Shown: one piece after another, positions 17,168 to 27,000 of the stretch | Position numbering within the stretch: position 1 is the stretch's first letter | Layout of the letters: every line of letters starts with the position of its first letter | Assembly: GCA_963844205.1 (NCBI GenBank) | Contig: CAWJNK010000009.1 | Location: forward strand, 12,238 to 76,237 | Length of the DNA stretch: 64,000 bases | Source of the DNA: DASSUW01 sp963844205 | GTDB lineage: Bacteria; Actinomycetota; Thermoleophilia; Solirubrobacterales; Solirubrobacteraceae | Direction of reading: 5' to 3' | Position numbers and translations under genes: made by a program | The notes under the pieces: generated by a model | The model's database searches: none | What the model was told of the DNA's origin: nothing | The model's input: the letters and a program-made list of their open reading frames with translations, nothing else

Positions 17168-19333
17168 CTAGGCGAGTACCTTCTCGCGTTCCGGCTCGAC
17201 TTCGGCGGCCTCTCGACGCCCTTCGAGCGAGAGGTTGGGAAGCACGCGGTCCAGCCAGGCCGGCAGCCACCAGGCGCGGTCGCCGAGCAGCGTCACGACC
17301 GCTGGTGCGATGACCATGCGAACGATCAGCACGTCGATCAGGATCGCGAGGCCGAGGCCAAGGCCGAACATCTTGCCGATGAAGTCGTCCCCGGTGACGA
17401 AGCCCAGGAACACCCCGGCCATGATCAGGCCGGCGAAAACGAGGACCTTGCCGATGCGGCCCACGCCGTGGATCACGCTCTCGCGTGGCCCGTCTCCCTC
17501 GTTGTAAGCCTCGTGGATCCGGCTGAGCAGGAAGACGTTGTAGTCCATGCTGAGCCCGAACAGGATCGCGAACAGCATGACCGGCAGGAAGGAGATGATC
17601 GGTATCCCGGAGTCGGCGCCGATCAGGCTCGCGCCAATGCCCTCCTGGAAGACCGCGACGACCACGCCGTAGGCGGCCGCGACCGACAGCAGGTTGAAGA
17701 GCGCCGAGACGAGCGGGATCCACAGCGAGCGGAACACCATCATCAGCAGCAGGACCGAGAGTCCGATCACGAGCGAGATGAACAGCGGGAGGCGCCCGGC
17801 GACCTTGTCGGTGATGTCCTCGAACGCGGCGGTGTTGCCCCCGACGTAGACCTTCAGCGGAGTGCTGGCGGTCGCGCCTGGGATGACGTCGTCGCGCAGC
17901 CGGTCGAGCAGGGCGGAGGTCCTGGCGTCCTGGGGCGCGGTGGTCGGGATGGCGAAGATCGTGGCCATCTCGCCGTCCTCGCTCACCGTCGCCGGCGGCA
18001 CCGAGGCGATCCCGGGCGTGTCGGCGACCGCCTGCTGCAGGGCGGCGAGTTGCCGCTCGGTCTCCGGCGCGCCCTTGGGCGTGTCGACAGCGAGCAGGAA
18101 CGGGCCGTTCGACCCTGGGCCGAACGCCTCGGTCTGCTGGTCGTAGGCGACGCGCTGCGTGAGCGACTCGGCCTTGTTGCCGTCGTCGGGCTGGCCGAGG
18201 CGCATCTGGGTCACCGGAGCCGCGAAGACGAGCAGCAGCGCGACGCCGGCGGCGATCGACACCCACGGCCGTCGGGTCACGATCTCGCCCCAGCGGGCGA
18301 ACGCGGGCGATGACCGGACGTGCTCGGGCTTCTTCGGCACCAGCCTGCGGCCGAGTGCGCCGATCATGATCGGCAGGATCGTCAGTGCCGAGACGACCAC
18401 CGCGCCGATGGCGATCGCTGCGCCAAGGCCCATCTTGCCGATGTACGGCACGCCGACCACCAGCAGGCCGGCGATCGCCACCATCACGATCAGCCCCGCC
18501 GCCACGACCGTGGTTCCGGCCGTGGCGAACGCGCGGGCGACCCCGTCCTGCTTACCGTCGCCCGCCGCCCGCTGCTCGCGGTAGCGGCCGATGATCAGCA
18601 GCGCGTAGTCGATCCCGGCACCGAGGCCGAGCATCGACGCAATCACCGCCGCGAACGACGGCAGGCCGAGCGGCGCCGACAGCGAGACCAGCAAGATCTG
18701 CCCGACAACGACGCCTACCAGCGCGCCGATCAGCGTCGCGGCCATCGCGGCACCGGACCGGAAGAGCAGGGTGAGCAGCACGATCGCGATCAGCACGCCG
18801 ATCAGCTCGCCGATGGGCAACGTCTGCTCCGTCGCCAGGTCGATCAGGGCGCCGCGCGCCTCGACCCGGACCTCGGGCTCGGCGGTCTCACCCGCCGCGA
18901 TCAGCGCCTCGCCGTCGGCCTTGTCGACTTCTCCTGGGGCCTTCGAGTAGCGCACGTCGACGGAGGCCAGGCGCCCGTCCTGGGAGACCTGTCCGCCCGG
19001 CTCGAACGGGCTCGCCGCGAGCTCCACGCCGTCGAGTCCGCGGACCTTCGCAAGCGCCCCCTCGATCGCTGCCTTGGGCTCGGGATCGGAGAGCTCGCCT
19101 TCGCCGATCGTGAACACCAGCGTCGAGTCCGCCCCACCGAACGCGGGCGAGTGGGCCTGGAAGAGATCGATCGCCTGCTGGGACTCGGCCCCCGGGAGCG
19201 AGAAGTCGTCGACCGGCTGATCGGCGAGGCTCGCCGCCAGGACCAGGAGCACGAGGACGCCGATCGCCGCCGCGAGACTGCGCTTCCAATGCGAGGCCAG
19301 CGTGCGCGCCATACGCGCGAGAAGCTGAGACAT
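17168..19333 (-). CDS. MMPL/RND family transporter (second copy)
   Basis: 721 residues from ATG 19333 (a second ATG seven codons later is possible). Same two-half MMPL layout as the 10922 gene: LGLGAGIDYALLIIGRYREQ in the first half, FGLSMDYNVFLLSRIHEAY in the second, and a basic/acidic C-terminal tail. Exports lipids or hydrophobic compounds across the inner membrane using the proton gradient; substrate unknown. The two copies are clearly diverged in sequence, so this is not a recent duplication. Apparent extension to 20116 joins unrelated decayed sequence and a UspA fragment. Confidence 0.9.
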   Translation of the reverse strand: MSQLLARMARTLASHWKRSLAAAIGVLVLLVLAASLADQPVDDFSLPGAESQQAIDLFQAHSPAFGGADSTLVFTIGEGELSDPEPKAAIEGALAKVRGLDGVELAASPFEPGGQVSQDGRLASVDVRYSKAPGEVDKADGEALIAAGETAEPEVRVEARGALIDLATEQTLPIGELIGVLIAIVLLTLLFRSGAAMAATLIGALVGVVVGQILLVSLSAPLGLPSFAAVIASMLGLGAGIDYALLIIGRYREQRAAGDGKQDGVARAFATAGTTVVAAGLIVMVAIAGLLVVGVPYIGKMGLGAAIAIGAVVVSALTILPIMIGALGRRLVPKKPEHVRSSPAFARWGEIVTRRPWVSIAAGVALLLVFAAPVTQMRLGQPDDGNKAESLTQRVAYDQQTEAFGPGSNGPFLLAVDTPKGAPETERQLAALQQAVADTPGIASVPPATVSEDGEMATIFAIPTTAPQDARTSALLDRLRDDVIPGATASTPLKVYVGGNTAAFEDITDKVAGRLPLFISLVIGLSVLLLMMVFRSLWIPLVSALFNLLSVAAAYGVVVAVFQEGIGASLIGADSGIPIISFLPVMLFAILFGLSMDYNVFLLSRIHEAYNEGDGPRESVIHGVGRIGKVLVFAGLIMAGVFLGFVTGDDFIGKMFGLGLGLAILIDVLIVRMVIAPAVVTLLGDRAWWLPAWLDRVLPNLSLEGRREAAEVEPEREKVLA

Positions 19334-19639
19334 CCTGGACCAGACGCTTTCGTTCGGCACCGCGTGACCGCCACCGAACCTGACGCCAGCGAACGGAAAG
19401 CGCGCGCGTCTCGTGTGAACGGGTCTAACCGCGACCGCCCGTTGCCCCGGACAGCCACCATCAGACAACAACGACCGTAGGGCACTCACGTTGCATGTGC
19501 AACCTCCGTGGCAGCGCAGCCCCCGACCGATGGGCGCGGCGAGCACCAGCCCGGCCATGCAGCGCCCGCCGCCCAACCATGAACGAGAGACATCGCGCGC
19601 CCTGGACGACGACGTCCGAACACAGACGAAGCGATAGGC
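19334..19639. other. 306-bp region upstream of the second MMPL gene, no gene seen
   Basis: Both strands are open for stretches, but no frame gives a recognisable product. It presumably contains the MMPL promoter; I see no convincing -35/-10 pair. Confidence 0.4.
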
Positions 19640-19837
19640 GCTGGTGGAGTTCCCCCGCTTTGACGGACACCTGACCGCTTGCGCCCGCTGGGCGCGAAAG
19701 GATGGTGTCCATCGAGCCGAAGACCCGACCTGCGTATCCCGAGGAGTTCCGTCGCGAGGCGGTGCAGATGCTGCGTGTTGGCCGGACGCCGCGCGAGCTG
19801 GCCGAGAGCCTGGGCGTGTCCGAGCAGACCACGAGCC
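19640..19837 (+). pseudogene. IS3-family OrfA remnant
   Basis: From ATG 19702 about 45 codons read like the helix-turn-helix N-terminus of IS3 OrfA (PAYPEEFRREAVQMLR, then ELAESLGVSEQT), after which the frame enters UspA sequence on the other strand. The 60 bp before it (tggtggagttcccccgctttgacggacacc) look like an IS3-type end. The rest of OrfA and all of OrfB are absent. It marks the breakpoint that truncated the UspA gene. Confidence 0.65.
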
Positions 19838-20116
19838 GCGAAACGCCTCGACGTCCGACGACAGTCCGGCATCCGCGGCGCGCTGCGCGCCCTCCTCGGC
19901 CACGCGCCGGGCGGCCCGCTCGAGCGCGGCGTCCTGCTCGTCCGACGGAGGCGGCGTCGCCGGGGAGGCGAGCGGCATCGTGGTCGCCGGGACGACCGCC
20001 GGCCTCCAGACGTTCGCGACAATGGCTTCGGTGGCGCGAAGGATCGTGGCCGCGGCGTCGATCGCGTGAGCTGCCTCGTCGGATCCGTCGTAGGCGATGA
20101 CGGTGAGACCGCTCAT
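19838..20116 (-). pseudogene. Universal stress protein (UspA) gene, 3'-truncated
   Basis: About 90 residues from ATG 20116: SGLTVIAYDGSDEAAHAID is the first strand and loop of a Usp domain, followed by IVANVWRPAV and a helix. The frame then runs into the IS3 remnant at DVEAFR, so the nucleotide-binding GxxG-S/T half is lost. A full Usp has about 140-150 residues. Confidence 0.75.
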
Positions 20117-20205
20117 GTGCTGGTGCCGATGCCCGGCCTCGACGCCGGTGTCGACGGCGCGTCCGTCGGATCACGAAGGGGGCGGCGAGGGACCAGGCCC
20201 TCACA

Positions 20206-20303
20206 GGGAATGGGCGCACAAGGCCGTGAGGGGTTCCGTCAGCGCCCGGTGCAGCCTCGCAACCGCGCTGACGGGAGGTTCACGGCTTGGTGCGCCCATT
20301 CCC
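20206..20303. repeat. 98-nt nested hairpin (MITE-like or structured RNA)
   Basis: Outer arms of 24 nt pair at 22 positions (left arm starts GGGAATGGGCGCAC at 20206, right arm ends GTGCGCCCATTCCC at 20303). Inner arms CCGTCAGCGC (20236-20245) and GCGCTGACGG (20265-20274) pair perfectly around a 19-nt loop. Together about 32 bp in one rod. It lies in decayed DNA near an IS scar, so a miniature inverted-repeat element is likely; a non-coding RNA is the alternative. No second copy is seen in the window. Confidence 0.6.
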
Positions 20304-21022
20304 GGTATTCCACGACGACGCGCCGCTTGTCCGCGCGCCGTCAGTCGACAGACGAACCGATTGACCGCCATCAGCCCGCCAGTAGCGTGGGTTCGGCGGC
20401 ATGTCGGCCCGGCCGGTCCCGCTCAGGATCGGGATGCTCGGCGAGCTCCACGCTGAGGTCGACGGGCATCGACGGCAGCGCGCTGTCGGAGTTCCCCGCC
20501 GTGATTGTGAGCAGCCTGACCGCAGCTCGATCGCCGTGCCGTCGTACCGGCGGCGTCGGGCGCGAGCCGGCGCGGACGTTCAGCACCGCGAACACGCCGT
20601 CCACGCTCAGGGGGATCCGCGCCAGCGGCGAGCTGGAAGACGAGCGTGCTCCGGCCGCGAGCGCGCGGCGCGCAGCGGACGCTTTCCACCGGCGTCGCCG
20701 ACGTGCTCGGCGACGTGCTGCGGCGGTAACGAGACGTCGATCCGCAGTGCGGCGCCGACCGCCTCGAGCACAGGTCCGGCAACAACGCGGAAGCCGGTGC
20801 AGCACGGGCCGAGCAGAGCTGTTGGACCCCGGCACGGCCAGGAAGTCCGCGGCGATGCTCACGCCGCCCCGTCTTCATGCAGCTTTCGTCGGGTGCCGCG
20901 GTCCGTACGCACTAGTAAGCGCGCAGGGAAACGGCAGCTCCAGCATCAGGAAGACCTCGTAGTCCATCGCCAGCATCGCCGGCTAGGCACCACTCCCCTC
21001 ACGGGCGTATGCTCGGCCGGCG
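20304..21022. other. Decayed 0.7-kb region before the giant-protein operon
   Basis: No intact gene. All frames give low-complexity arginine/alanine-rich products, and stretches of more normal-looking sequence on the minus strand switch frame repeatedly, suggesting one or more degraded genes. I could not identify them. The promoter of the 21023 operon should lie at the right end, but I see no clear consensus. Confidence 0.5.
20926..20976 (-). pseudogene. Short MMPL remnant
   Basis: Minus strand reads LAMDYEVFLM, the hallmark second-half MMPL motif (compare SMDYEVFLVSR in the 10922 gene), within about 15 codons bounded by unrelated sequence. It shows that a third MMPL-type gene or a copied piece once lay here. 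Too short for certainty. Confidence 0.4.
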
Positions 21023-24000
21023 GTGGCGGACCTCCCGCTGATCCTGGCCGGTCCGATGGTCAGGCGAGTCGAACCCAGGCTCGTGTGCGTCTGGGTTGCG
21101 GTGAGAGGGGCCAGCTCGCTGCTGGTGACGATCTTCGAGGGCCTCCAGAAGGCCGGTACGGGCCCCGGCGTCTTCACAGGAGGGCAGCCGAAGGCTCTCG
21201 GCGCCGCGAACACGCTGCGGATCGGCGAGCAGCTGCACGTCGGCGTCGCGGTCGCCGAGATCCCCGAGGACGAGCTGCCGCTGACGCCGGGCGTCAACTA
21301 CTCGTACAACCTCGCCCTTGGCCCGTTCGTCATCAGAGGAGCCGAACTGACGTCGAACGCAGCGGTGCTGAACGCCGACGAGGTCACGCCGAGCGCCGAC
21401 CTGAAGTCCGAGCAGCTGCTCGAGGACGGCACGATCGCCGGCCACCCGCACCTGGCCCTTGGCTACGAGCCGGGCGAGCTGCCGGGATTCGCGTTGTGCC
21501 CGGCACAGCTGACCGACCTGCGGATCCTGCACGGCAGCTGCCGCCGGCCCGGCTTCGTCTACCGCAAGGGACAGGGCAAGCAGACCTACGACGGGCTCGC
21601 GTGGGTCGACGACCTCATCAAGGACTGGCGGCGGGGCGCCGACGCGACGCCCTTCAACCCCAACGCGCGCCCGCATCAGCTGTTCCTCACCGGCGACCAG
21701 ATCTACGCCGACGACGTCGCCGGTCCGCTGCTCCCGATGCTCAACAAGCTCGGCAACCAGATGGTGTCCCGCGTCGAGATGCTCCCGATGCGCTACCCGC
21801 CGAACGAGGACGACAAGAGCAAGGAGGCGTACCTCGACGCCCCCCTGCAGAAGGGCTTCCCGACGCTCACCGCGTTCTTCGACCGCATGGAGAGCGACGG
21901 CAAGGACCCGCTCGAGGAGCTCAAGAGCGACCGCCGCGTGCGCGTGCTTGCGGATCCCTCGCTCGACCGCAAGTACGAGGTGCTGTACGCGCGCGACTAC
22001 GCCGTCGACGCGTCGGTCGAGTCGATCCCTGGTGCCGGCGGCCCGCGCGCGTGGCCGGCGGACCTCCTGCACTTCCCGGCCGAGCTCCGCCAGCCGGTGA
22101 TGGAGTGCGAGACGAAGCTCACGAGCAGCGACCTGCGCAACCACCTGATCTCGTTCGCCGAGTTCAGCGCGATGTACGTCGCGACCGTGTGCAACGCCAC
22201 GTGGCCGCTGAAGAACGGGCGTCCCGCGCTTGCCACGCTGGAGGAGATCTACACGCTGCCGCCCGAGCCGCTGCCGCAGACCTGGGACCTGCACTGCTGC
22301 TTCACGTTCGTCGAGGACTGGTCGGGACGCGACGAGCGCCCGAGCCTCCAGCACGATCTCGAGCAGGAGCGCGCGAAGGACGAGAAGGTGCGGGACTTCG
22401 ACGACCGGATCGCGACGCTCACCGCGTTCTACGAGTCCCTGCCGCGCGTCCGCCGCGCCCTCGCCAACGTCCCGACGTACATGGTCTTCGACGACCACGA
22501 CGTCACGGACGACTGGAACCTCGGTCGAGCCTGGCGCGACCAGGTCCACACGATGCCGCTGGGTCGTCGCATCCTCACCAACGCGCTCGCGACATACGCG
22601 GTGTTCCAGCACTGGGGCAACGACCCGAAGCGGTACCGCGACGTGGGTTTCCGCGACGTCATCGTCGCCATCGCGAAGCTCTTCCCGAAGAAGCTCGACG
22701 AGTTCGCCCCCGTGCCGGCCGCCACGGAGCAGCTCGGCAGCCTGTTCGGGCTCAACCAGCCCGACCCCGAGAAGCCGCCGCCGAGGCTCAAGTGGCACTT
22801 CACGATCGACGGGGCGCGACACCGCGCCGTTGTGCTCGACACACGCACGCGGCGCCGGTTCCGCTCGCGCTATCTGCCCGCGGGGCTGATGACGAAGGAG
22901 GCCATCGACGACCAGCTGCCGGACCCGGCGCTCAAGCCGATGCCGGCCGGTCTCGAGGTCCTGGTGATCGTCTCCCAGACCGCGGTGATCATGCCCGCGC
23001 TCGCCGCCGCGGTGATCGTGCCGCTCGCCACCCGGATGTCCGAGCTGTCGAGCCGCAACACGTGGCGCAACCTGATCGGCGTCGATCCCGACAACGAGAT
23101 CTGGCCCGGCGACGACGCGACCTACGAGGAGCTGCTGCGCCGCCTCGCCGCCTACCGGCGCGTCGTCGTCCTCTCGGGCGAGATCCATTGGGGCTTCAGC
23201 GCCCAGCTGAGCTACTGGCAGCGCGGCCTCAAGCGCCTCGACCTCGACGCCGGCCTCGAGCCGGACCTGGACGGCGCGCAGCTCACGACCCGGCTGGCGG
23301 CGGCGTTCCAGGCGGCCGGCTTCCCGATCTCGGACGAGACGTGCGTCATCCCGCGCGAGCGCAACGACGAGTGGCTGATCATCGACCCGCCCGGCCGTCG
23401 GATGTTCCTCGTCCGCAAGGAGCAGGACGGCCTGAACGTGTACGAGGAGGACGAGCCGGCCCGTTTCGCCCAGTTCACCTCGAGCGGCCTCAAGAACGTC
23501 TCCGGAGAGCTGGCGCTGCTCGTCCCGTGGCTGGGCTTCGCGTTCCCGCTCGTCGACCGGCTGCCCAGCGAGCGCCTGATCTGGCACGACAGCACGCCGC
23601 CCGCGCTGCGGCCGCCTGAGGGAGGCCGCTTCCCGCCCGCCGCGCGCGACCGCCTCGGGAGCGAGCCGGTCATGCTCCCGGCTGGGAACTGGCCCCCGGG
23701 TACCCGTATCGGCCCGCCGCCGGATGCGTGCTGGCGGATGCGGATGGTCCGAGACGAACGGCCTGCCGCCGATCGCCCGGAGTTCGCTCGCGCCGAGCCC
23801 ATCGCGGACTTCCAGGCCGGCGATCTCGAGGGCTCCTACCGGGCGATCGCGACCGCGCATGCACGGCAGGCCGATCGCTTCCGCTTCGGCCGCGGCGCGA
23901 TGTACCACAGCAACCTCGGCCTCGTCCACTTCGAGCGCGACGACGACGGGAACCTCGTCGCCCGCCACGACCTCTACAGCCATCCGCCGGGCCGCGACGA

Positions 24001-24091
24001 GGTCATGCCGGTCAGCGAGCACCGCGTGACGCTCGACCTGTTCGGCGAGCAGCGCCCTCGGCTTCGCTTCGACCGCGCGGAGGACGACTGA
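21023..24091 (+). CDS. PhoD-like metallophosphatase, very large, first gene of giant-protein operon
   Basis: 1022 residues from GTG 21023; an ATG at 21009 is out of frame. The N-terminal beta domain (LAGPMVRRV...VCVWVAV) is that of PhoD-type alkaline phosphatases. The metal-site motifs appear in order: HGSCRRPG (about 170), TGDQIYADD (about 224), VFDDHDVTDDWN (about 488) and LSGEIHWGF (about 718). PhoD proteins usually have about 500-600 residues and a Tat signal. Here there is no signal peptide, and long inserts separate the motifs, so a cytosolic phosphodiesterase/phosphatase is likely. Its stop is 2 nt before the next gene. The substrate is unknown. Confidence 0.85.
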   Translation: MADLPLILAGPMVRRVEPRLVCVWVAVRGASSLLVTIFEGLQKAGTGPGVFTGGQPKALGAANTLRIGEQLHVGVAVAEIPEDELPLTPGVNYSYNLALGPFVIRGAELTSNAAVLNADEVTPSADLKSEQLLEDGTIAGHPHLALGYEPGELPGFALCPAQLTDLRILHGSCRRPGFVYRKGQGKQTYDGLAWVDDLIKDWRRGADATPFNPNARPHQLFLTGDQIYADDVAGPLLPMLNKLGNQMVSRVEMLPMRYPPNEDDKSKEAYLDAPLQKGFPTLTAFFDRMESDGKDPLEELKSDRRVRVLADPSLDRKYEVLYARDYAVDASVESIPGAGGPRAWPADLLHFPAELRQPVMECETKLTSSDLRNHLISFAEFSAMYVATVCNATWPLKNGRPALATLEEIYTLPPEPLPQTWDLHCCFTFVEDWSGRDERPSLQHDLEQERAKDEKVRDFDDRIATLTAFYESLPRVRRALANVPTYMVFDDHDVTDDWNLGRAWRDQVHTMPLGRRILTNALATYAVFQHWGNDPKRYRDVGFRDVIVAIAKLFPKKLDEFAPVPAATEQLGSLFGLNQPDPEKPPPRLKWHFTIDGARHRAVVLDTRTRRRFRSRYLPAGLMTKEAIDDQLPDPALKPMPAGLEVLVIVSQTAVIMPALAAAVIVPLATRMSELSSRNTWRNLIGVDPDNEIWPGDDATYEELLRRLAAYRRVVVLSGEIHWGFSAQLSYWQRGLKRLDLDAGLEPDLDGAQLTTRLAAAFQAAGFPISDETCVIPRERNDEWLIIDPPGRRMFLVRKEQDGLNVYEEDEPARFAQFTSSGLKNVSGELALLVPWLGFAFPLVDRLPSERLIWHDSTPPALRPPEGGRFPPAARDRLGSEPVMLPAGNWPPGTRIGPPPDACWRMRMVRDERPAADRPEFARAEPIADFQAGDLEGSYRAIATAHARQADRFRFGRGAMYHSNLGLVHFERDDDGNLVARHDLYSHPPGRDEVMPVSEHRVTLDLFGEQRPRLRFDRAEDD

Positions 24092-24093
24092 AC

Positions 24094-27000
24094 ATGGCTA
24101 ACCCGGTCACGGCGCTGATCCGGTTCGGACGCAGGGTCTTCGATCGGATCGAGCAGACGGTCGACCGGGTCGCCGACGACCCGCTCATCCAGCGCGCGCT
24201 CGAGTCCGACCTCGGGTTGCCGCCCGGCGCCCTGGACAAGGCCAAGGCCAAGCGTCCCGAGCTCACGGGCATCGACACCTACGTCAACGCTGCCGACCCG
24301 CACGCCGAGCAGCTCAAGCTCGCCTTCGACGGGATCAAGGCGTACGTCAAGTTCTGGACGACGGTCTTCCAGGCGGCGAAGACCGAGGACCCGGCCGTGG
24401 TCGTCGACGAGGCGCTGTATCGGCTGCTCCAGACCGCTACCGTCGACGTGGTCCGCTTCGACTACCCGACGGCCTACGCGGTGCTGCGGCTGCTGCGCGT
24501 CATCGAGCAGGACATCCGGCTGACGGCGGAGGACCTGCTCGCGCCCGAGGCCGCCGCCAACGTCTTCACCGACGACTGGTTCGAGGGCTGGAAGGAGTCG
24601 TTCGAGTCCGCGTACATGCGACTGCGGCTCGATCAGGACGCCGCCATCCTCGACGACCACGCGGCCCGTACCACCCCGCAACGGCAGGTGGGGTTCGACG
24701 TCTTCTGGCGCTCGGACCTCGCCCTGCTGCTCCCGAGTCTCGTCGCGCTGATCGCCAAGAAGAAGCTCGAGAAGGCGACGAACCTCACGCTCGACGTGTA
24801 TTACGGCTGGGAACTTCCACCGCGCCCGCCGCCGGGCCCGTGCGCGCCGCCGGGCCCGATCGCCCCGATCGCCGAGCACATCGCCACCCGCGGCTCGACC
24901 GTGCGGATCGCCGTGCCCGCCGAGACGCCGGAGACGACGTCGGCGACGCTGACCCAGTTCCTGTTCAAGGAGGTCGACGGACGCATCGGCTGGTGGCTCT
25001 CGCTGCGCGGCGCGGTCACGTTCGCCGGCCTCACCGAGTCCCGCGAGCGCCCGCTCAAGGTCAGCGGGACGGTCGACGCGCGCGACGGGCTCGATCTCAT
25101 CGTGCGCTTCTCGGGCGCCGACCGGCTCTCGGTGGCCGAGAACCCCACGGGAGCCATGCGTACCAAGGTCGAGCCGGCCGAGTCGGCCGTGCGCGGCCCG
25201 GCGTTCTTCATCCCCGGCGAGACCGGCACGCGGGTCGAGGTCGGCGACTTCTCGTTCTCGATCGACGTCTCGGCCGACGGGCTGAAGGTCCGCGCATCGG
25301 CACGCAAGAGCGCGTTCGTGCTCGAGCCGTCCGACGCCGACTCGTTCGTCGGCAAGGCCCTGAAATCGAAGGCCACGCGGATCGACTTCGACATCGGGGC
25401 GACGGTCGACGACAAGAGCGGGTTCTACCTGGACGGCGGCGGCCGGCTCGCGATGACGATCCCCGTGGGAGGCTCGATCCTGCGATCGCTACAGCTCTCG
25501 CTCGGGCGCGAAAGCTCGGCGACCGGGTCCGAAGCGCAGTTCGAGGCCGTGGCCAGCCTGCGCTTCCCCCTCGGCTTCATGGTCGTCAGCGTGGAGCAGA
25601 TCGGCGTCACGTTCGGGATCGGGTCCGACCGCGACGCCGCGCCCGAGGACGCGCTCGAGCTGCTGGGTCCGCTGCTCTACCTGCGCGAGATCGGGTTCCG
25701 GCACCCGAGCGGTGTCGGACTGCTGGTCGACGCCTGCGGCGTGACCGGCGGCGGCTTCCTGTTCCACGACGCGGACAAGGAGCAGTACGCGGGCGTCGTC
25801 CAGCTCCAGCTCTGCGAGCGCCTGTCACTGACGGCGATCGGCCTGGTCACGACGCGCATGCCCGACGGCACGCGCGAGTTCTCGATGATGCTCATCGCGT
25901 CGGTCGAGTTCGCCCCGCCGCTCGGCCCGATCCTGTGGGTGAGCCTCGTGGGGGTCGGCGTCCTGATCGGGATCAACCGCACGCTCGACGCGGACGCGCT
26001 GCGCGAGGGGCTCCGGAACCGGGTGCTCGACGACATCCTGTTCCCGCCCGACCCGGTCGCCAACGCGGCTCGGGTCGTGAACTCGGTCGGCAGCGTGTTC
26101 CCGCCGGCCGCCGACCAGCACGTGGTCGGCATCTCGGTCAAGCTCGGCGTCGGGTCGCCGCCATGGCTGTTCGCCGAGCTCGCGCTGGTGTACGACTTCG
26201 GCGAGACCCGCCGGCTGGCGCTGATGGGTCAGGTCCATGCCGCGCTGCCCCGCGGTGTGCCCACGAAGATCCTCGAGCTGCACGTCGACGGCGCCGGGAT
26301 CTGGGACCTCGAGCGCGACGAGTTCTCGCTCGACCTGCGCATCTACGACTCGCGGCTGGCCTTCGCCACGTTCGGCGGCGACATGGCGATCCGCCGGCAC
26401 GACCGCGAGAACGAGAAGTACGTGCTGATCTCGGCCGGCGGCTACCACCCCGAGTTCCCGGTCCCGCCCGCCTTCCCGAAGCTCGACAAGGTGAGGATCA
26501 GCCTCGTCGACACCGACCACGTGAAGCTGTCGCTCACCGGCTACCTCGCGTTCACGCCCAACACCAAGCAGTTCGGCGCCAAGGTCGAGTTCGTGGTCCA
26601 AGGCGGCGGCGTCAGCTTCGAAGCGACGCTCAGCTTCGACGCGCTGTTCACCGACGACGTCGGCTGGGTCGTCGACTTCGACGTCGAGATCAAGATCAAG
26701 TTCAAGGGCACGACGTTCGGCGGCATCGACGTCTACGGCCGCCTCAGCGGTTCGGAGCCCAAGCGCGTCGTCGCCGAGTTCTCGATCGACCTCTTCCTGA
26801 CCTCGATCGGCTGGACGTACGAGAAGACCTTCGGCAGCGACCCTCCGCCGTCCGCGCTGGACCCGGTCGACCCGCTGCCGCCGCTCGTCGCGGCGCTGAC
26901 GGACCCGCTGAGCTGGACCGCGAACCTCCCGCGGCCCGAGCGGGCGCTCGTGACGCTCCGCAAACGGGCCGGCGGCGGCGAGGTGCTCCTGCATCCGCTC

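Noticed and set aside
20206..20303. Integron attC site
   Set aside because: No GTTRRRY/RYYYAAC core sites at the ends, no integrase and no cassette array.
20401..20878. Coding gene in the region before the PhoD-like gene
   Set aside because: All frames are low-complexity or broken; no domain could be recognised on either strand.
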